A DNA stretch of 64,000 nt from Molanna angustata (lineage: Eukaryota; Arthropoda; Insecta; Trichoptera; Molannidae), in NCBI GenBank assembly GCA_963576475.1, contig OY754990.1, positions 5,485,756 through 5,549,755 on the forward strand, given 5' to 3'. The notes under the pieces were generated by a model that was given only the letters and a program-made list of their open reading frames with translations, ran no database searches and was not told the origin of the DNA. Shown here piece by piece: positions 44,925 to 55,760 of the stretch; positions within the stretch are counted from its first letter, which is position 1; every line of letters begins with the position of its first letter. Both the position numbers and the translations under genes were made by a program.

Positions 44925-47780
44925 TTAACCAGTAATATTACCAATAACTGCGCGTAATTGGCGTTTCATCGATGTCTGTGTGGAGTTAAATATATCAGGT
45001 TGGGGGTCAAGACTATTGTAATAATTTAAGCATCTGTTGACATAATTATTCTGTGCGTAATTTGTTCTGCAGTATGGTGTATAGAAAAGGTGATTTTGGC
45101 GTGTTGTTTTCATGGGGCAGTTGAAAGAAATTTTTTGGAGTAGGTAAGAGCTGTCTACAAGGTTATTAAGTATTTTATAAAGCAGATAGACATCGGATAT
45201 CTTTCTTCTTTTTTCAAGTGATATAAACCCATGTAATTTTAAAGATTGGCCATAATCATGGCGGTAAATTTTTTTTCTAAAATTAAGCGTTTTAACAAAC
45301 CTTCTCTGAATCCTCTCAATTCTGTCGATGTGAATATTGTAACTAGGGCTCCATACGGTTGATGCAAACTCCAAATGACTTCTAACGAAGGCATTAAATA
45401 GAAGAACTAGCGAGGTTGTTTCTTTGAAGGATTTGGTTATTCTTTGTATGAAACCCAAGTTTCTGTAGCTTTTATTTACGACAGAATCAATATGAGGAAT
45501 AAATGATAGTTTGTTATCAAGGATAACGCCTAGGTCTCTCGCTTCGAGTTTTTGCGACAATATATTATTATTAATTGTGTAGTGAAATTTAATTACATTT
45601 CTGCTTCTACTGAAACTCATTGAGAAACATTTATTTATATTTATATATAATTGATTTTTTTCACAGTAGCGAAAAAGGTTATTTAAATCCTGTTGTAGCA
45701 GTGAGCAGTCATGTGTAGATGAGATTTGTTTATATAATTTACTGTCGTCGGCAAAAATAATTATTTCAGAGGTAGCTATGCATTGTGTTATGTCGTTAAT
45801 GTAGATCAGGAAAAGCAAGGGACCCAGGTGAGAACCCTGCGGTACTCCGGAGGGAATTGGAACAAAACACGATTGGAAACCTTTGGCGGCTACTGCTTGT
45901 GATCTATTTGTTATATAGGACTTTATCCATCTGTACAGATCGCCACGTATGCCAAAGTTCCATAATTTAAAACACAGAATATTGTGGTTAATTTTGTCGA
46001 ACGCTTTGGCAAAATCTAGGTATATTGTATCTAACTGGTTATTTTCGAGTAAGGCAGAAAATGAATGGTCGGTAAATTCTAATAAATTGGTTTCCACTGA
46101 TCTTTTACTAAGGAATCCATGTTGTTTAATAGTTAAAGATGTTCTTATTTCAGGATTAATTTGATCTATAATGATTTTTTCAAATAATTTACTGAAAATA
46201 CACAATTTCGAGATTGGTCTATAATTTTCGATGTTTGAATTGTCTCCAGTTTTGTGTATTGGTGTTATAAGGGCTTTTTTCCACATACTTGGGAAATGAC
46301 CCTCATTAAGGGATCTTTGGAAAATTAAGTATAATGGATGACATAATTCATTGGCACATTGTTTTATTAAATGGGCTGGAATGTTATCGTAACCAGCTCC
46401 TTTGCAAGTATCAATTTTTGTGAGATAGTTATATACCAGAATAGGATTGATAGTGACTTTGTGTAAGAATACTTGTGAGTTAGAATCTGGGATATCCATT
46501 GCAGGTGGTTGTTCAGAACTGTCAACAAATACAGAAGCAAAATATTCATTGAATTTACTACAAATAGTTGGACCATCATTTGCAGTAGATTGATTATAAT
46601 GCATGGTGAGAGGTAAGTTATTTAATGGACGTTTTGATTTAACATATGACCAAATATTCTTTGGATTGGATTTGAGTGAGTTTTCTATTTTAGCGACGTA
46701 CAAATTGAAACAGGATCTTGTGAGGTTTTTTTGACGTGATCGCAATAGGGCAAAACTATCGTAATCTCTGGGGTTAGAAAATTTTTTCCATTTCGTATGA
46801 TATTTGGTTTTCTCTTTTATTATTTTGATTAAGGGTCTGCTATACCAAGCAGGATAATTTTTGCTGGCTGAAGAATATTTTTTAGGAACAAATTCTACGA
46901 TTAATGCATTGAGCTTATCATATAAGAGAGATAATGAATCTTCTAAATTTAGGTTATTGAAGTGAGTAGTCCAATCTATATCAGAAAGTCTATGCTTGAT
47001 GTTTATATAGTCAGCTTTGTGGAATAAAAATATTTCACGTGAATTTGGGTTCATGTACTTGATAGTTGCCATATTAATATTTATAATTAGGGATTTGTGA
47101 TGCGAATCTTCTGGTACAAGAGGAGAGTCACATTCAATGACGGAAACATTCTGTGAGTTAGATATTACCAAATCCAAAATTCTACCCATTGAATTATGGT
47201 GCGTGTTAATTTGATAAGTTTCAGTGAGTGAAAGGAAATCAAGAAGTAGCGTGCTAGCTGGTGTAGTAGAATTTATTTGTAGGATGGGGACAGAATTGAT
47301 ATCAAGAGACCAATTTAACTGAGGTAAGTTGTAATCTCCAGTTAGTATGAAAATGTCATCAGGGAAGTTATTTATTAGGTTACTAGCATTGTCTAAGTGA
47401 TATTGCATATTGTCAAAGTAATTTACACCCTGTGGGTGATAACTGCAACAAATGTTGACCTTAAGAGATGGATTTACATTTAATGATACCCATATGTCTT
47501 CAGCGTGAGATATCCATGTTAATTGTTGTTTCGGATTGAGTTCATTCCTAACTGCAATAAGAACTCCGCCTCCTAGTTTTTGATTAACTATTTCATACTC
47601 ACGATCTCTACGGAATACAACGTATCTTGAGTCAAAGAGTTCCGAGCTATTGATGCTCTCCAAGAGCCATGTTTCTGTGAGGCAGATGATATCGAAGTCG
47701 TTACTTAGACAGTTGATTAAGAATGTTTCTGTTTTGCTTCTAAGTCCACGTACGTTTTGTAGATAAATATTTAACCCCAT
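44925..47780 (-). CDS. LINE ORF2: AP endonuclease-reverse transcriptase, 951 aa
   Basis: Intact retrotransposition enzyme. The endonuclease domain (about residues 3-235) begins LNIYLQNVRGLRSKTETF, with TETWL near 35-39, GDYN near 148-151 and an EDSHH region near 224-228. The reverse transcriptase (about 485-770) shows NYRPISKL near 518, YLDFAKAFDKINH near 587-599, SGVPQGSHLGPLLFL near 644-658 and catalytic FADDSKLY near 676-683. The C-terminal part has ARDLGVILDNKLSF, SHLEFASTVWSP and RIQRRFVK, usual for Jockey/CR1. No RNase H domain. It starts at the Met just before the endonuclease strand, 208 nt after the ORF1 stop. Relatives of its C-terminus occur at 39.1-39.6 kb. Confidence 0.95.
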   Translation of the reverse strand: MGLNIYLQNVRGLRSKTETFLINCLSNDFDIICLTETWLLESINSSELFDSRYVVFRRDREYEIVNQKLGGGVLIAVRNELNPKQQLTWISHAEDIWVSLNVNPSLKVNICCSYHPQGVNYFDNMQYHLDNASNLINNFPDDIFILTGDYNLPQLNWSLDINSVPILQINSTTPASTLLLDFLSLTETYQINTHHNSMGRILDLVISNSQNVSVIECDSPLVPEDSHHKSLIININMATIKYMNPNSREIFLFHKADYINIKHRLSDIDWTTHFNNLNLEDSLSLLYDKLNALIVEFVPKKYSSASKNYPAWYSRPLIKIIKEKTKYHTKWKKFSNPRDYDSFALLRSRQKNLTRSCFNLYVAKIENSLKSNPKNIWSYVKSKRPLNNLPLTMHYNQSTANDGPTICSKFNEYFASVFVDSSEQPPAMDIPDSNSQVFLHKVTINPILVYNYLTKIDTCKGAGYDNIPAHLIKQCANELCHPLYLIFQRSLNEGHFPSMWKKALITPIHKTGDNSNIENYRPISKLCIFSKLFEKIIIDQINPEIRTSLTIKQHGFLSKRSVETNLLEFTDHSFSALLENNQLDTIYLDFAKAFDKINHNILCFKLWNFGIRGDLYRWIKSYITNRSQAVAAKGFQSCFVPIPSGVPQGSHLGPLLFLIYINDITQCIATSEIIIFADDSKLYKQISSTHDCSLLQQDLNNLFRYCEKNQLYININKCFSMSFSRSRNVIKFHYTINNNILSQKLEARDLGVILDNKLSFIPHIDSVVNKSYRNLGFIQRITKSFKETTSLVLLFNAFVRSHLEFASTVWSPSYNIHIDRIERIQRRFVKTLNFRKKIYRHDYGQSLKLHGFISLEKRRKISDVYLLYKILNNLVDSSYLLQKISFNCPMKTTRQNHLFYTPYCRTNYAQNNYVNRCLNYYNSLDPQPDIFNSTQTSMKRQLRAVIGNITG

Positions 47781-47988
47781 TGAAGAACATAGACGATAGT
47801 AACTTTGTAAAATATTGTAAATTTCTTTGTTTTAAATTGGTTGATAATAGTTAAGGGTACGACGAAGCGCAGTAAATGGCAATATACGGGATAGTGTAGA
47901 GGAGAGGATAGGAAAGTATAAAGGATGGTGTGTTTTAAAATATCTATTGGATTTGGTGATAGTGTAACGTTGTTCGATTGCAGAATTT

Positions 47989-48816
47989 TCATTTTATTTT
48001 GAGTAGGTCTTCTTCTTGACTGATTATCGTAACCGGTGACACCTCGTTCCTGCGTATATAGATTCGACAATTTTTTATCCAGCAGAATTGGTATTCCTTC
48101 TCTTTGCATATAATTTTGGTTTTGTAAAAAAGGTATTTGTTATTCACGGTAAGATGTTCATTAAGATATATAGATTTTGGTTCTCCTTGGATTCCGATAT
48201 CGCTCGTCCGTAAACCTTTGTTTTTACGCATGGCTGATAGTAATACATCTTTGGTGTGACGATTGCGAAATTTCACTATGATATTTTTTGGTTTATCCAT
48301 AGGTTTTGTTCGTGACGATATTCTTGAGCAGTAATCGATGTCTTGTTTAGATATTTGCACGTTCAATTTATGCCCTATGTTAGTAACAATGTCTTCTACG
48401 ACTTCAGATCTATTTTCTGGTAATCCAACAATTTCAATATTGTTAAGTCTGTCCCATTGTTCTTTTTCATTGAGCTGTTTTTTGATATTAATGACTTCTA
48501 GTTCCAAGGTTTCGATGGTTTTAATCTTATTGTCAAAAATATTAACTTTTCTTTCAATTTCATCAAATTTTTTATTAAAAAAAGACATACTTGTTTTAAA
48601 AGATTCAAATTCTAAGCGCATGGCAGTCATATCCTTTTTGATTTCTTTAAATGAAACTAATTCTTCACGTATGAGTTTTATTTCGTATAATACTGATGTT
48701 AGCGGGTCTCTTGGCGATGGCTGGGGCACTAAAGTGCTTGTATCTTGCATTAATTCTTTTTTTGTACCAGTCTTACATTTGATACACAGCCAGTTTGTGC
48801 GATTTGTTTTACTCAT
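47989..48816 (-). CDS. LINE ORF1: coiled coil plus FP25K-like domain, 275 aa (N-terminus missing)
   Basis: Probable nucleic-acid-binding partner of ORF2. The first residues (MSKTNRTNWLCIKCK) look like the last CxxC pair of a PHD-type zinc finger that normally opens this ORF1 class, so the annotated start is an internal Met and the true 5' end is lost. Residues about 45-115 form a Lys/Glu/Ile-rich coiled coil. From about 118, WDRLNNIEIVGLPENRSEVV, then DIDYCSRIS, IIVKFRNRHTKDVLLSAMRK and IYLNEHLT match the FP25K-like (Baculo_FP) domain known from moth LINE ORF1 proteins. Frame intact to the stop. Confidence 0.8.
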   Translation of the reverse strand: MSKTNRTNWLCIKCKTGTKKELMQDTSTLVPQPSPRDPLTSVLYEIKLIREELVSFKEIKKDMTAMRLEFESFKTSMSFFNKKFDEIERKVNIFDNKIKTIETLELEVINIKKQLNEKEQWDRLNNIEIVGLPENRSEVVEDIVTNIGHKLNVQISKQDIDYCSRISSRTKPMDKPKNIIVKFRNRHTKDVLLSAMRKNKGLRTSDIGIQGEPKSIYLNEHLTVNNKYLFYKTKIICKEKEYQFCWIKNCRIYIRRNEVSPVTIISQEEDLLKIK

Positions 48817-48839
48817 TATGACATATTATGACATATTTA

Positions 48840-49318
48840 TATAGCAGAAAAAGTTTTTTCTTTTCGAAATTCCGATATAAGTGTTTAGTACTGATTCAAT
48901 TTGACTTTTTTTAACTTTTCTACGGACAATTCTTGGTAGAACTCCATTTCAAATAATAAATAAATTTGGAATGTTAAAATAAAACCAAAGTTTTCAGTTC
49001 TACTAATTTAATGACACTGACTAGTTTCGGTCATCGAGTGACCATTTTCAAAGTGTGTAAATACAAGAGGTGGTTGGTGTTTATATAATATCTGGTTAAG
49101 GGGTTTGCAACATTTTGTTTTTTTTTTTTTCCGTCAGTTCAATTAGGGTTGCAAGAAAGAACTGACAAAGAAAACTAGCAAACAAAGCGGAGCGTACAAA
49201 TACAAAAAAATATTATTTATATTGCAAAATTATTGAATGCTGCTGGGACATGGCATGATGGTGTCTGTATCTATTATTGAACTTCTGTGACCAATGGTTG
49301 AGAACAGCAATGTAAGGA
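48840..49318. other. Spacer with MITE-like stretch
   Basis: CTGACTAGTTTCGGTCATCG near 49018 resembles end motifs of palindromic moth repeats (compare CTAGTTTCAAGAAC in the 38.9-kb palindrome). No gene. Confidence 0.4.
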
Positions 49319-50738
49319 TTAACTGTGTACCTGTAACAAAATATACTGGGGCAGTAAAATTCAAAAGCATTGAGTTGTTTGTTTACATAATATATAATGA
49401 TAAATGGTTGGAAATACCATTCCTTATTATTGATTACTTGGTATATGAATAATATATTTATAGATTAACTGTGTACCTGTAACAAAATATATTGGGGCAG
49501 TAAAATTCAAAAGCATTGAGTTGTTTGTTTACATAATATATAATGATAAATGGTTGGAAATACCATTCCTTATTATTGATTACTTGGTATATGAATAATA
49601 TATTTATAGATTAACTGTGTACCTGTAACAAAATATATTGGGGCAGTAAAATTCAAAAGCATTGAGTTGTTTGTTTACATAATATATAATGATAAATGGT
49701 TGGAAATACCATTCCTTATTATTGATTACTTGGTATATGAATAATATATTTATAGATTAACTGTGTACCTGTAACAAAATATATTGGGGCAGTAAAATTC
49801 AAAAGCATTGAGTTGTTTGTTTACATAATATATAATGATAAATGGTTGGAAATACCATTCCTTATTATTGATTACTTGGTATATGAATAATATATTTATA
49901 GATTAACTGTGTACCTGTAACAAAATATATTGGGGCAGTAAAATTCAAAAGCATTGAGTTGTTTGTTTACATAATATATAATGATAAATGGTTGGAAATA
50001 CCATTCCTTATTATTGATTACTTGGTATATGAATAATATATTTATAGATTAACTGTGTACCTGTAACAAAATATATTGGGGCAGTAAAATTCAAAAGCAT
50101 TGAGTTGTTTGTTTACATAATATATAATGATAAATGGTTGGAAATACCATTCCTTATTATTGATTACTTGGTATATGAATAATATATTTATAGATTAACT
50201 GTGTACCTGTAACAAAATATATTGGGGCAGTAAAATTCAAAAGCATTGAGTTGTTTGTTTACATAATATATAATGATAAATGGTTGGAAATACCATTCCT
50301 TATTATTGATTACTTGGTATATGAATAATATATTTATAGATTAACTGTGTACCTGTAACAAAATATATTGGGGCAGTAAAATTCAAAAGCATTGAGTTGT
50401 TTGTTTACATAATATATAATGATAAATGGTTGGAAATACCATTCCTTATTATTGATTACTTGGTATATGAATAATATATTTATAGATTAACTGTGTACCT
50501 GTAACAAAATATATTGGGGCTGTAAAATTCAAAAGCATTGAGTTGTTTGTTTACATAATATATAATGATAAATGGTTGGAAATACCATTCCTTATTATTG
50601 ATTACTTGGTATATGAATAATATATTTATAGATTAACTGTGTACCTGTAACAAAATATATTGGGGCAGTAAAATTCAAAAGCATTGAATTGTTTGTTTAC
50701 ATAATATATAATGATAAATGGTTGGAAATACCATTCCT
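49319..50738. repeat. 146-bp satellite, ~9.7 monomers
   Basis: AACTGTGTACCTGTAACAAA recurs at 49321, 49467, 49613 and so on, exactly 146 bp apart, to about 50635. Other landmarks are GGCAGTAAAATTCAAAAGC and ATGGTTGGAAATACCATTCC, the latter a partial inverted repeat (GGAAATACCATTCC region). The first monomer (ATATACTGGGG) and the ninth (GGGGCTGTAAAA) carry private substitutions; the rest are nearly identical. No relation to the 150-bp satellite was seen. Confidence 0.97.
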
Positions 50739-50744
50739 AATAAT

Positions 50745-50800
50745 TTCGTTCATACCATCGGGACATATTCCACAATGTTTGGTAACCAGCAACAGGTGGG
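50745..50800 (-). mobile_element. Dispersed repeat family D end
   Basis: The minus strand reads GCTGGTTACCAAACATTGTG and CGATGGTATG, matching 17.18-17.22 kb. The satellite's last monomer abuts it, so this may be the flank in which the array grew. Confidence 0.55.
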
Positions 50801-50917
50801 CAGGTTTGCATGAATCTTAGATTCACTGCAATTTATCAATATAGGCACTAGCCGGTATCGGTCTATCGAAGACTATAATTTTTAGGGTATGAGAAAATGA
50901 AGCAGAACATATAGATG

Positions 50918-50998
50918 GGTCGATGGCAGAGCGGTTAGCGCGCTGCCTCGACCGATTTCGTTCACCTATAGCACAAGCATTTATTTGCTTATTTTAGG
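50918..50998 (+). mobile_element. S1 SINE with internal deletion
   Basis: GGGTCGATGGCAGAGCGGTT then AGCGCGCTG is joined directly to CCTCGACCGATTTCGTTCAC. The anticodon and T arms, with box B, are missing, while the body start is retained. Confidence 0.65.
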
Positions 50999-51519
50999 GA
51001 ACGTAGGAAGATGTATATGTACTTGTTTAACAAGGACATATTCATTTTAAAAAAATATATATTATTCTTTTGTACACGCCACATAACGGCTCTCCTGTAT
51101 ATATGTATGATAAGATGCGCGCTAGTTCCCTGAAGAGGTATTAAATAATATTGCTTTCATTCTCAGAAACCTTACAAAACTAATTTAACAAAGTCTCAGT
51201 GGATTAACCGACGGGAAAACTATAGATTATATTCTAATTCAAAAAGTATATTTCCATACTTGGATGCTGGGATTGGTTTTGTGAAAACATCAACAACGAA
51301 AAAGCTTGTAATTGCTCAATCCAGAGATAATGTAAGATCACGTCTGGGTCACCAATGTGGGCTATTTTGATACTATATCATATATGTGGGATTAATGAAA
51401 TTGCGTGTGCACTCTACTGAAGTTATAAAGGATCTTATATCCGATAAAAATTGCTTGACATTGCAATGAGTTCCATGATGATGTAAGATGTAACGTCTTC
51501 TCGATGTGTACAAATGAAA
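50999..51519. other. Spacer, no gene seen
   Basis: AT-rich. It ends in an AAATG repeat that belongs to the LINE tail of the next feature. Confidence 0.5.
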
Positions 51520-52060
51520 TGAAATGAAATTATTTATTTCCATTATTTACACATATTTATAACAATAACAAAAAAATAACTATATTTTAAAAAGACTTGT
51601 ACAATTGTTCCTATTTGGGAATTTATTGCCTCACTAGACAAGTCTGTTCTGATGCAGTACTTTTTCAATTTGGCCTAAGGTTACATGTTTTTAAATGCAA
51701 AATAATTAAACATAGACAAAAAATATAAATAATCCGAATAATATAAGGTGATCTCTCAGTTATTTTCTCCCATATAATTGTAGTGGAAATGATGGATGAC
51801 ACCAAGCTAAGGTACAGTTTCTCAGGTTATGAAGGCACAGAGCAGTGAACTACGTTAGGATATTTAACAGGACATGAGCAGATTGTATTCTGTCATTTCT
51901 TTTCAGCCAGTCAATTACCAGTTTTTGAAGTTTGTGTCGTTGCGTGAGATATTGTGTTCTATGTCAGGTAATATTTTATTGTAATGTCTAGGAGCAAGAA
52001 AGGGGTAATGTCGCTGGGCAAAAGTTGTCCTTATTAGTCGTACTTACAAGTTAAAAAAGA
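51520..52060 (-). pseudogene. LINE ORF2 C-terminus and 3' UTR (family C), minus copy
   Basis: The minus strand reads RTTFAQRHYPFLAPRHYNKI, then NDTNFKNW and stop, parallel to TTFGQRHYYYLAPKIFNKI at 43.7 kb. The 3' UTR leads to an ATTTC-repeat tail at 51516-51535 on the minus strand. 5'-truncated. Confidence 0.6.
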
Positions 52061-53864
52061 GTAAAGAAATTATGTTTTGTCAAATAATTCTTAATCGATA
52101 TTCCTATTGCGTCCTCCAATTTCTTCCTCTGTTTATTAGTTGCTGTGATCACACAAAGTAGTCATTGGATTTTGATGCTTTAAAGTTGTTTTATAATAAA
52201 AGTAAAAAAAAGTGGCTCACTTATGTATATAGCACCATTTTTATGTACCACCTTAAGTTTAACAACAGACCATACACTTATGTACCGAATGTATTCTTTG
52301 TTTCCTTGTTTTATATAAACAAAGAAATGAACCTATGTATTTTCAGAAGACCTCTTTGAATCAGGAAACAGTTAATTACCAAAGATTTACTTTCATTTGG
52401 TCCATTATGAGTTCGTCAATAAATTGTCCTTTTGGGTATAAGAAGTTCAATCAACCTATGACTTGATCCGTTCGAAATTAAATTTTTGAACCAACGCCAC
52501 TTCGGATTGGCTTTTCCGTTGTGATCTCTTTTCCGACGTTTGTTCGTCTTTTCCAAATTGATTTTCTTTAATTAAAAATTTCCTTCAAAGTTGAAATAGG
52601 CCCGGGCAATAACTCCACCCCCTCCGAATAAATTACAAATATCAGATGATGAGCATCATCCCCTCGATGGGGGGAGAGATTCTCTGATTGATCTGTCGTG
52701 GATAAAATCTTACTATCACTTTCGGTTGGATCGACATGACAAGTCGTAGTTGAAAAATATATTGTTTTGAGAATAATTTACTTCTTAGACCTATTAAGAA
52801 AAATACTTACCTAAAATACGTATATAAATACTTGATTATTTTGTAATAGATACCTCTTTTAATGTGCATATTTCTTGTTTTTCTTCTTCGTTTAGTAGAC
52901 CTGTTGGTCTGTAATTCAAAAACTATGGCCCGAGATATCAGTTGGCCCTTAAATCGTTGGATTTAGTAATCCAAGTTAAAATTTTAGGGAAGATTAAATT
53001 TCATTCGCGTATTTCAGTGCAAAATGAAACGTCAGTTACGTAATCTTCAACTATAGATATACTTTACGTTTTCTATGGTTATTGTCTTTAGCGCATCTGT
53101 CAAATTGTCAATAACCTTAAATGATACGTGACGCGAAGCTGTGACTAAATATTATTTTATTATAATGACAACATATTTTTTTATTTGTTTCATTACACAG
53201 CATGTTACTTTTTCAATTGTAATGCTTTGAAAAGCATTACTATCTCAAATTTAACAAGAAATATTGTATAAAGGTATTCTCATAAAGTGAATTGAAATAT
53301 ATGAAAATATTTTGAATGTGCACAAATCCATCTTAATAGACACAGGCAAATCCTTTATAATAGGCATACTTTATGAAATACGTAAAATTAACTGATACAT
53401 AAATTATTCTAAAACAATTTCAATACAGCTAACAAAACAATATAAATGGATCCCAGGTCGCTTAAAATGATACCACGAAGGCCAAAAATGAAGTTTGAAA
53501 TGCTTTAGAAATTACTTGTATAGAAGGTACATTTATTCCATGGATACTTTTGTTTGAAGTATAATAAATTTAATGTTCTGTTAATACCTATGTTTATAGT
53601 TTATATTCATCGATAGCAACATAATAACCACACTAAAAATATTATATCTATCTGTTTTAAAATTGGTCCTATTGGTCCTATTGGTCGTCCATGCGTTATT
53701 CCTGCAAGATGACAGACAATTATTTAAAAAAACAGCAAGTGTCATTATTTTACCTTTATCCATCAGTTGCCTTCATTTAGGCTTTTATTCGTCTATTTTT
53801 ATATCAACACACTCTAATTTTGACTTATTTAAAGAAAAGATCACATAATTTTTTTTAATATATT
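52061..53864. other. Long stretch without recognised features
   Basis: AT-rich with isolated GC-richer patches (52.60-52.70 kb, including CATCATCCCCTCGATGGGG). Open frames are at most 64 residues and unconvincing. It could hide non-coding exons or old repeats. Confidence 0.5.
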
Positions 53865-53919
53865 TCAAATATTAAAATTGGCCTTATTTGTCGACCCTGC
53901 GGAATTCCCGCGAGGGCTC

Positions 53920-54183
53920 CGATCGGCGCCAACTTTAGCACCGTGATTTCCACCCTCTCCATGTCGCGTGTTTTTGTCTTTCACCGTTCGGGCGTGTCTG
54001 GTGTGAGTGGTGTACATACTTTCTCCAAAGGGGGTGTTCATTCTCATTGTTCGCACGGCTAATGACGCTGCATTTCATACATCGTATACGTACAAGACGA
54101 GTACGATCTCTCATCCTCCTCTCTGTTCATCGCCATCCGTCAACAGAGTGATGGGCTAAGAAGGCTACTTCTAAATGGTGACA
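53920..54183 (-). mobile_element. Possible LTR edge plus primer-binding-like site
   Basis: The minus strand begins TGTCACCATTTAGAAGTAGC, is GC-rich, and leads to AAAGTTGGCGCCGATCGGAG near 53925. TGGCGCC is a common start of a primer-binding site after a 5' LTR of Ty3/gypsy type. No gag or pol follows. The TGTCACC start overlaps the left end of the TIR element at 54177, so one of the two boundaries must be wrong. Confidence 0.35.
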
Positions 54184-54973
54184 GGAAAATTATTCGAAAA
54201 ATAATTATTCGAATGCTCAATTTTACGAAAATCAATTAATTTTACGAATGGCAATTATTCGAATCACATTTTTTAGAAAAACAATTTTCCGAACACACAA
54301 TTATCAGAAAGTACAATTGTTCGAATTTTTATGACGTCATGTTGGTAGTATTGTGAGAGGAAAAAATCATAGATTTTTATTATAATATACTAGATGAGAA
54401 TTTTGTATGAATCGAAGTGAGGCATTTTTCCGGGGGATTTTTGACGTTTTAGTACATCGTTTTTCCATAGAGAATAACGACTAATGTGAATTGTTTCGGG
54501 ATTCATTTGTCGTAAAAAACACTTTGTGTATTAAGATTTAGAGAAAAGTTATTTAGGATGTGTTGAAGTGTAAGGAAAACTGAAATATGTTGTCAACCAA
54601 AACGTCAAACGCGCGATATTCCATGACTCACTTTTTGCACGGAGTACTACATCTACATAGTATATAAAAATCTATGGAAAAAACAACATGGCGATGCACC
54701 GCGCTGTCAAACATCAATTATGAAAAATGTGCAAACATACATACCCAACAATAATACAACAAGTAATAATAGTCTTCATCGAATATATATTACTGGCAAC
54801 AAATACATCAAAGGAGGCAACATAATGACACAAAAATATATTAAATTCGGTCAATTGGTTTTCCAACAAATGTTAGTTCGAATAATTTGCTTTCGGACAA
54901 TTGTCATTCTGATAACTGATTTTCGAAAAATTGTTATTCGAACAATTGTGTTTCGAAGAATTTTCATGTAATC
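54177..54973. mobile_element. Long-TIR DNA element with 9-bp target duplication
   Basis: CTTCTAAAT flanks both ends (54168-54176 and 54974-54982). The ends GGTGACAGGAAAATTATTCG and, inverted, GATTACATGAAAATTCTTCG agree at most positions, and the similarity continues for ~130 bp of iterated CAATT.TTCGAA blocks. A 9-bp duplication and long TIRs fit a Mutator-like non-autonomous element, but this is inference. No transposase ORF. It hosts the nested MITE at 54367. Confidence 0.75.
54367..54675. mobile_element. MITE, family M1, nested copy
   Basis: 309 bp flanked by GGAAAAAA (54359-54366 and 54676-54683). Ends TCATAGATTTTTATTATAAT and, inverted, ATAGATTTTTATATACTATG. Internal landmarks AATAACGACTAATGTGAATT and ATATTCCATGACTCACTTTT match the copy at 5352-5686. 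Confidence 0.85.
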
Positions 54974-55229
54974 CTTCTAAATACCATGTTTTATTTATTT
55001 TTATTAATATTCTATCAGGATTAATCTCTTACTTTCTCTTTCAGTTACATAGTAATGACGTGACATCGTCTCAAATTTTACAATTATTAAAAAGATAAAT
55101 ATTCGCTTTTCTGTAAAATCACGGGCTGTTTTTGATAATACAAACGTATTTTTTGGTACTCCAAACGATTCCGCCGATTGGTCAGACTTGCCCCCTTGAT
55201 GTTTAAAATATTTTATTAAACGATAATTT

Positions 55230-55327
55230 TGTAAATCGAATATTTTTTAATTGCAATTACGCAAACATTGGATTTTGCTCCCGATCGGGAGTCAAATAAT
55301 ATTTTTATTGACAATCTTTTAATATTA
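55230..55327. mobile_element. Element family E, end B-A junction
   Basis: GTAAATCGAATATTTTTTAA, TTACGCAAACATTGG and CGGGAGTCAAATAATATTTT are followed by TATTGACAATCTTTT. The B end leads directly into an A end, as expected for tandem copies. The family-J LINE fragment then cuts it off. Confidence 0.7.
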
Positions 55328-55495
55328 ATTAATTTATTTATTTATTTTAATCTTCTTGTACATATAATTAGTACACTGGCGGGCTTATTGCCTAGTGACA
55401 ATTTCTTCCAACCAACCAGAGTAAATGTTAAATATACAAAATAATGTGTACTATGGCGATAAAATAAATGAAGATAGCAGAAGAAAAGTGTAAAA
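55328..55495 (-). mobile_element. Jockey-like LINE (family J) 3' UTR fragment
   Basis: CACTGGCGGGCTTATTGCC and AATTTCTTCCAACCAACCAG match the 3' UTR complement at 6.45 kb. The tail (TTTATTTATTTATTTT) faces 55328. It has no ORF and interrupts an element-E array. Confidence 0.7.
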
Positions 55496-55498
55496 AAA

Positions 55499-55760
55499 AG
55501 TCATCGGCTGGTTTCCGCGATCACTTTATGCGCTTGCGCAACGTTCACCAATTATGCCTTCTTATTGAAAAATTGCATTGATAAGGGAACTCGATATGAA
55601 GGCATAATTGGTGAAAGTTGCGCTAGCGCATAAAGTGATCACCAGCCGATGACAGGTCGCCCTCTAGGTGCCTTGAGTCCCTGGTTCTTCTATAATATTC
55701 CAACTTCGTCTCCGTTGAGATATTAAAAGTTTGTCAATAAAAAATAATAGATAATTTTGT
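55499..55760. mobile_element. Element family E, head-to-head palindrome
   Basis: 55501-55561 and 55598-55652 are inverted copies of the GCGCTTGCGCAACGTTCACC-containing block with a 36-nt spacer. The right copy then continues through ACAGGTCGCCCTCTAGGTGC to a TCTCCGTTGAGATATTAAAA end and a TTGTCAATAAAAAATAATAG flank. Confidence 0.75.

Larger units (their letters stand above)
44667..48832 (-). mobile_element. Jockey/CR1-type LINE with intact ORF2, probably 5'-truncated (4.2 kb)
   Basis: Minus-strand order: shortened ORF1, ORF2, 3' UTR (44924-44700) and a TAAAATAAAATAAAAAAATA tail. ATATTTA occurs at 44660-44666 and 48833-48839, a possible 7-bp target duplication. ORF1 begins inside what should be a zinc-finger N-terminus, so the copy seems truncated there. 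It is a different family from the element at 19-24 kb. Confidence 0.85.

Noticed and set aside
48338..48844. 168-residue plus-strand frame
   Set aside because: Antisense shadow of the second LINE's ORF1.
49319..50738. Relation between the 146-bp and 150-bp satellites
   Set aside because: Similar length only. I found no shared stretch beyond short AT-rich words and a common GGTTGGAAAT/GGTTACAT-like chance string.
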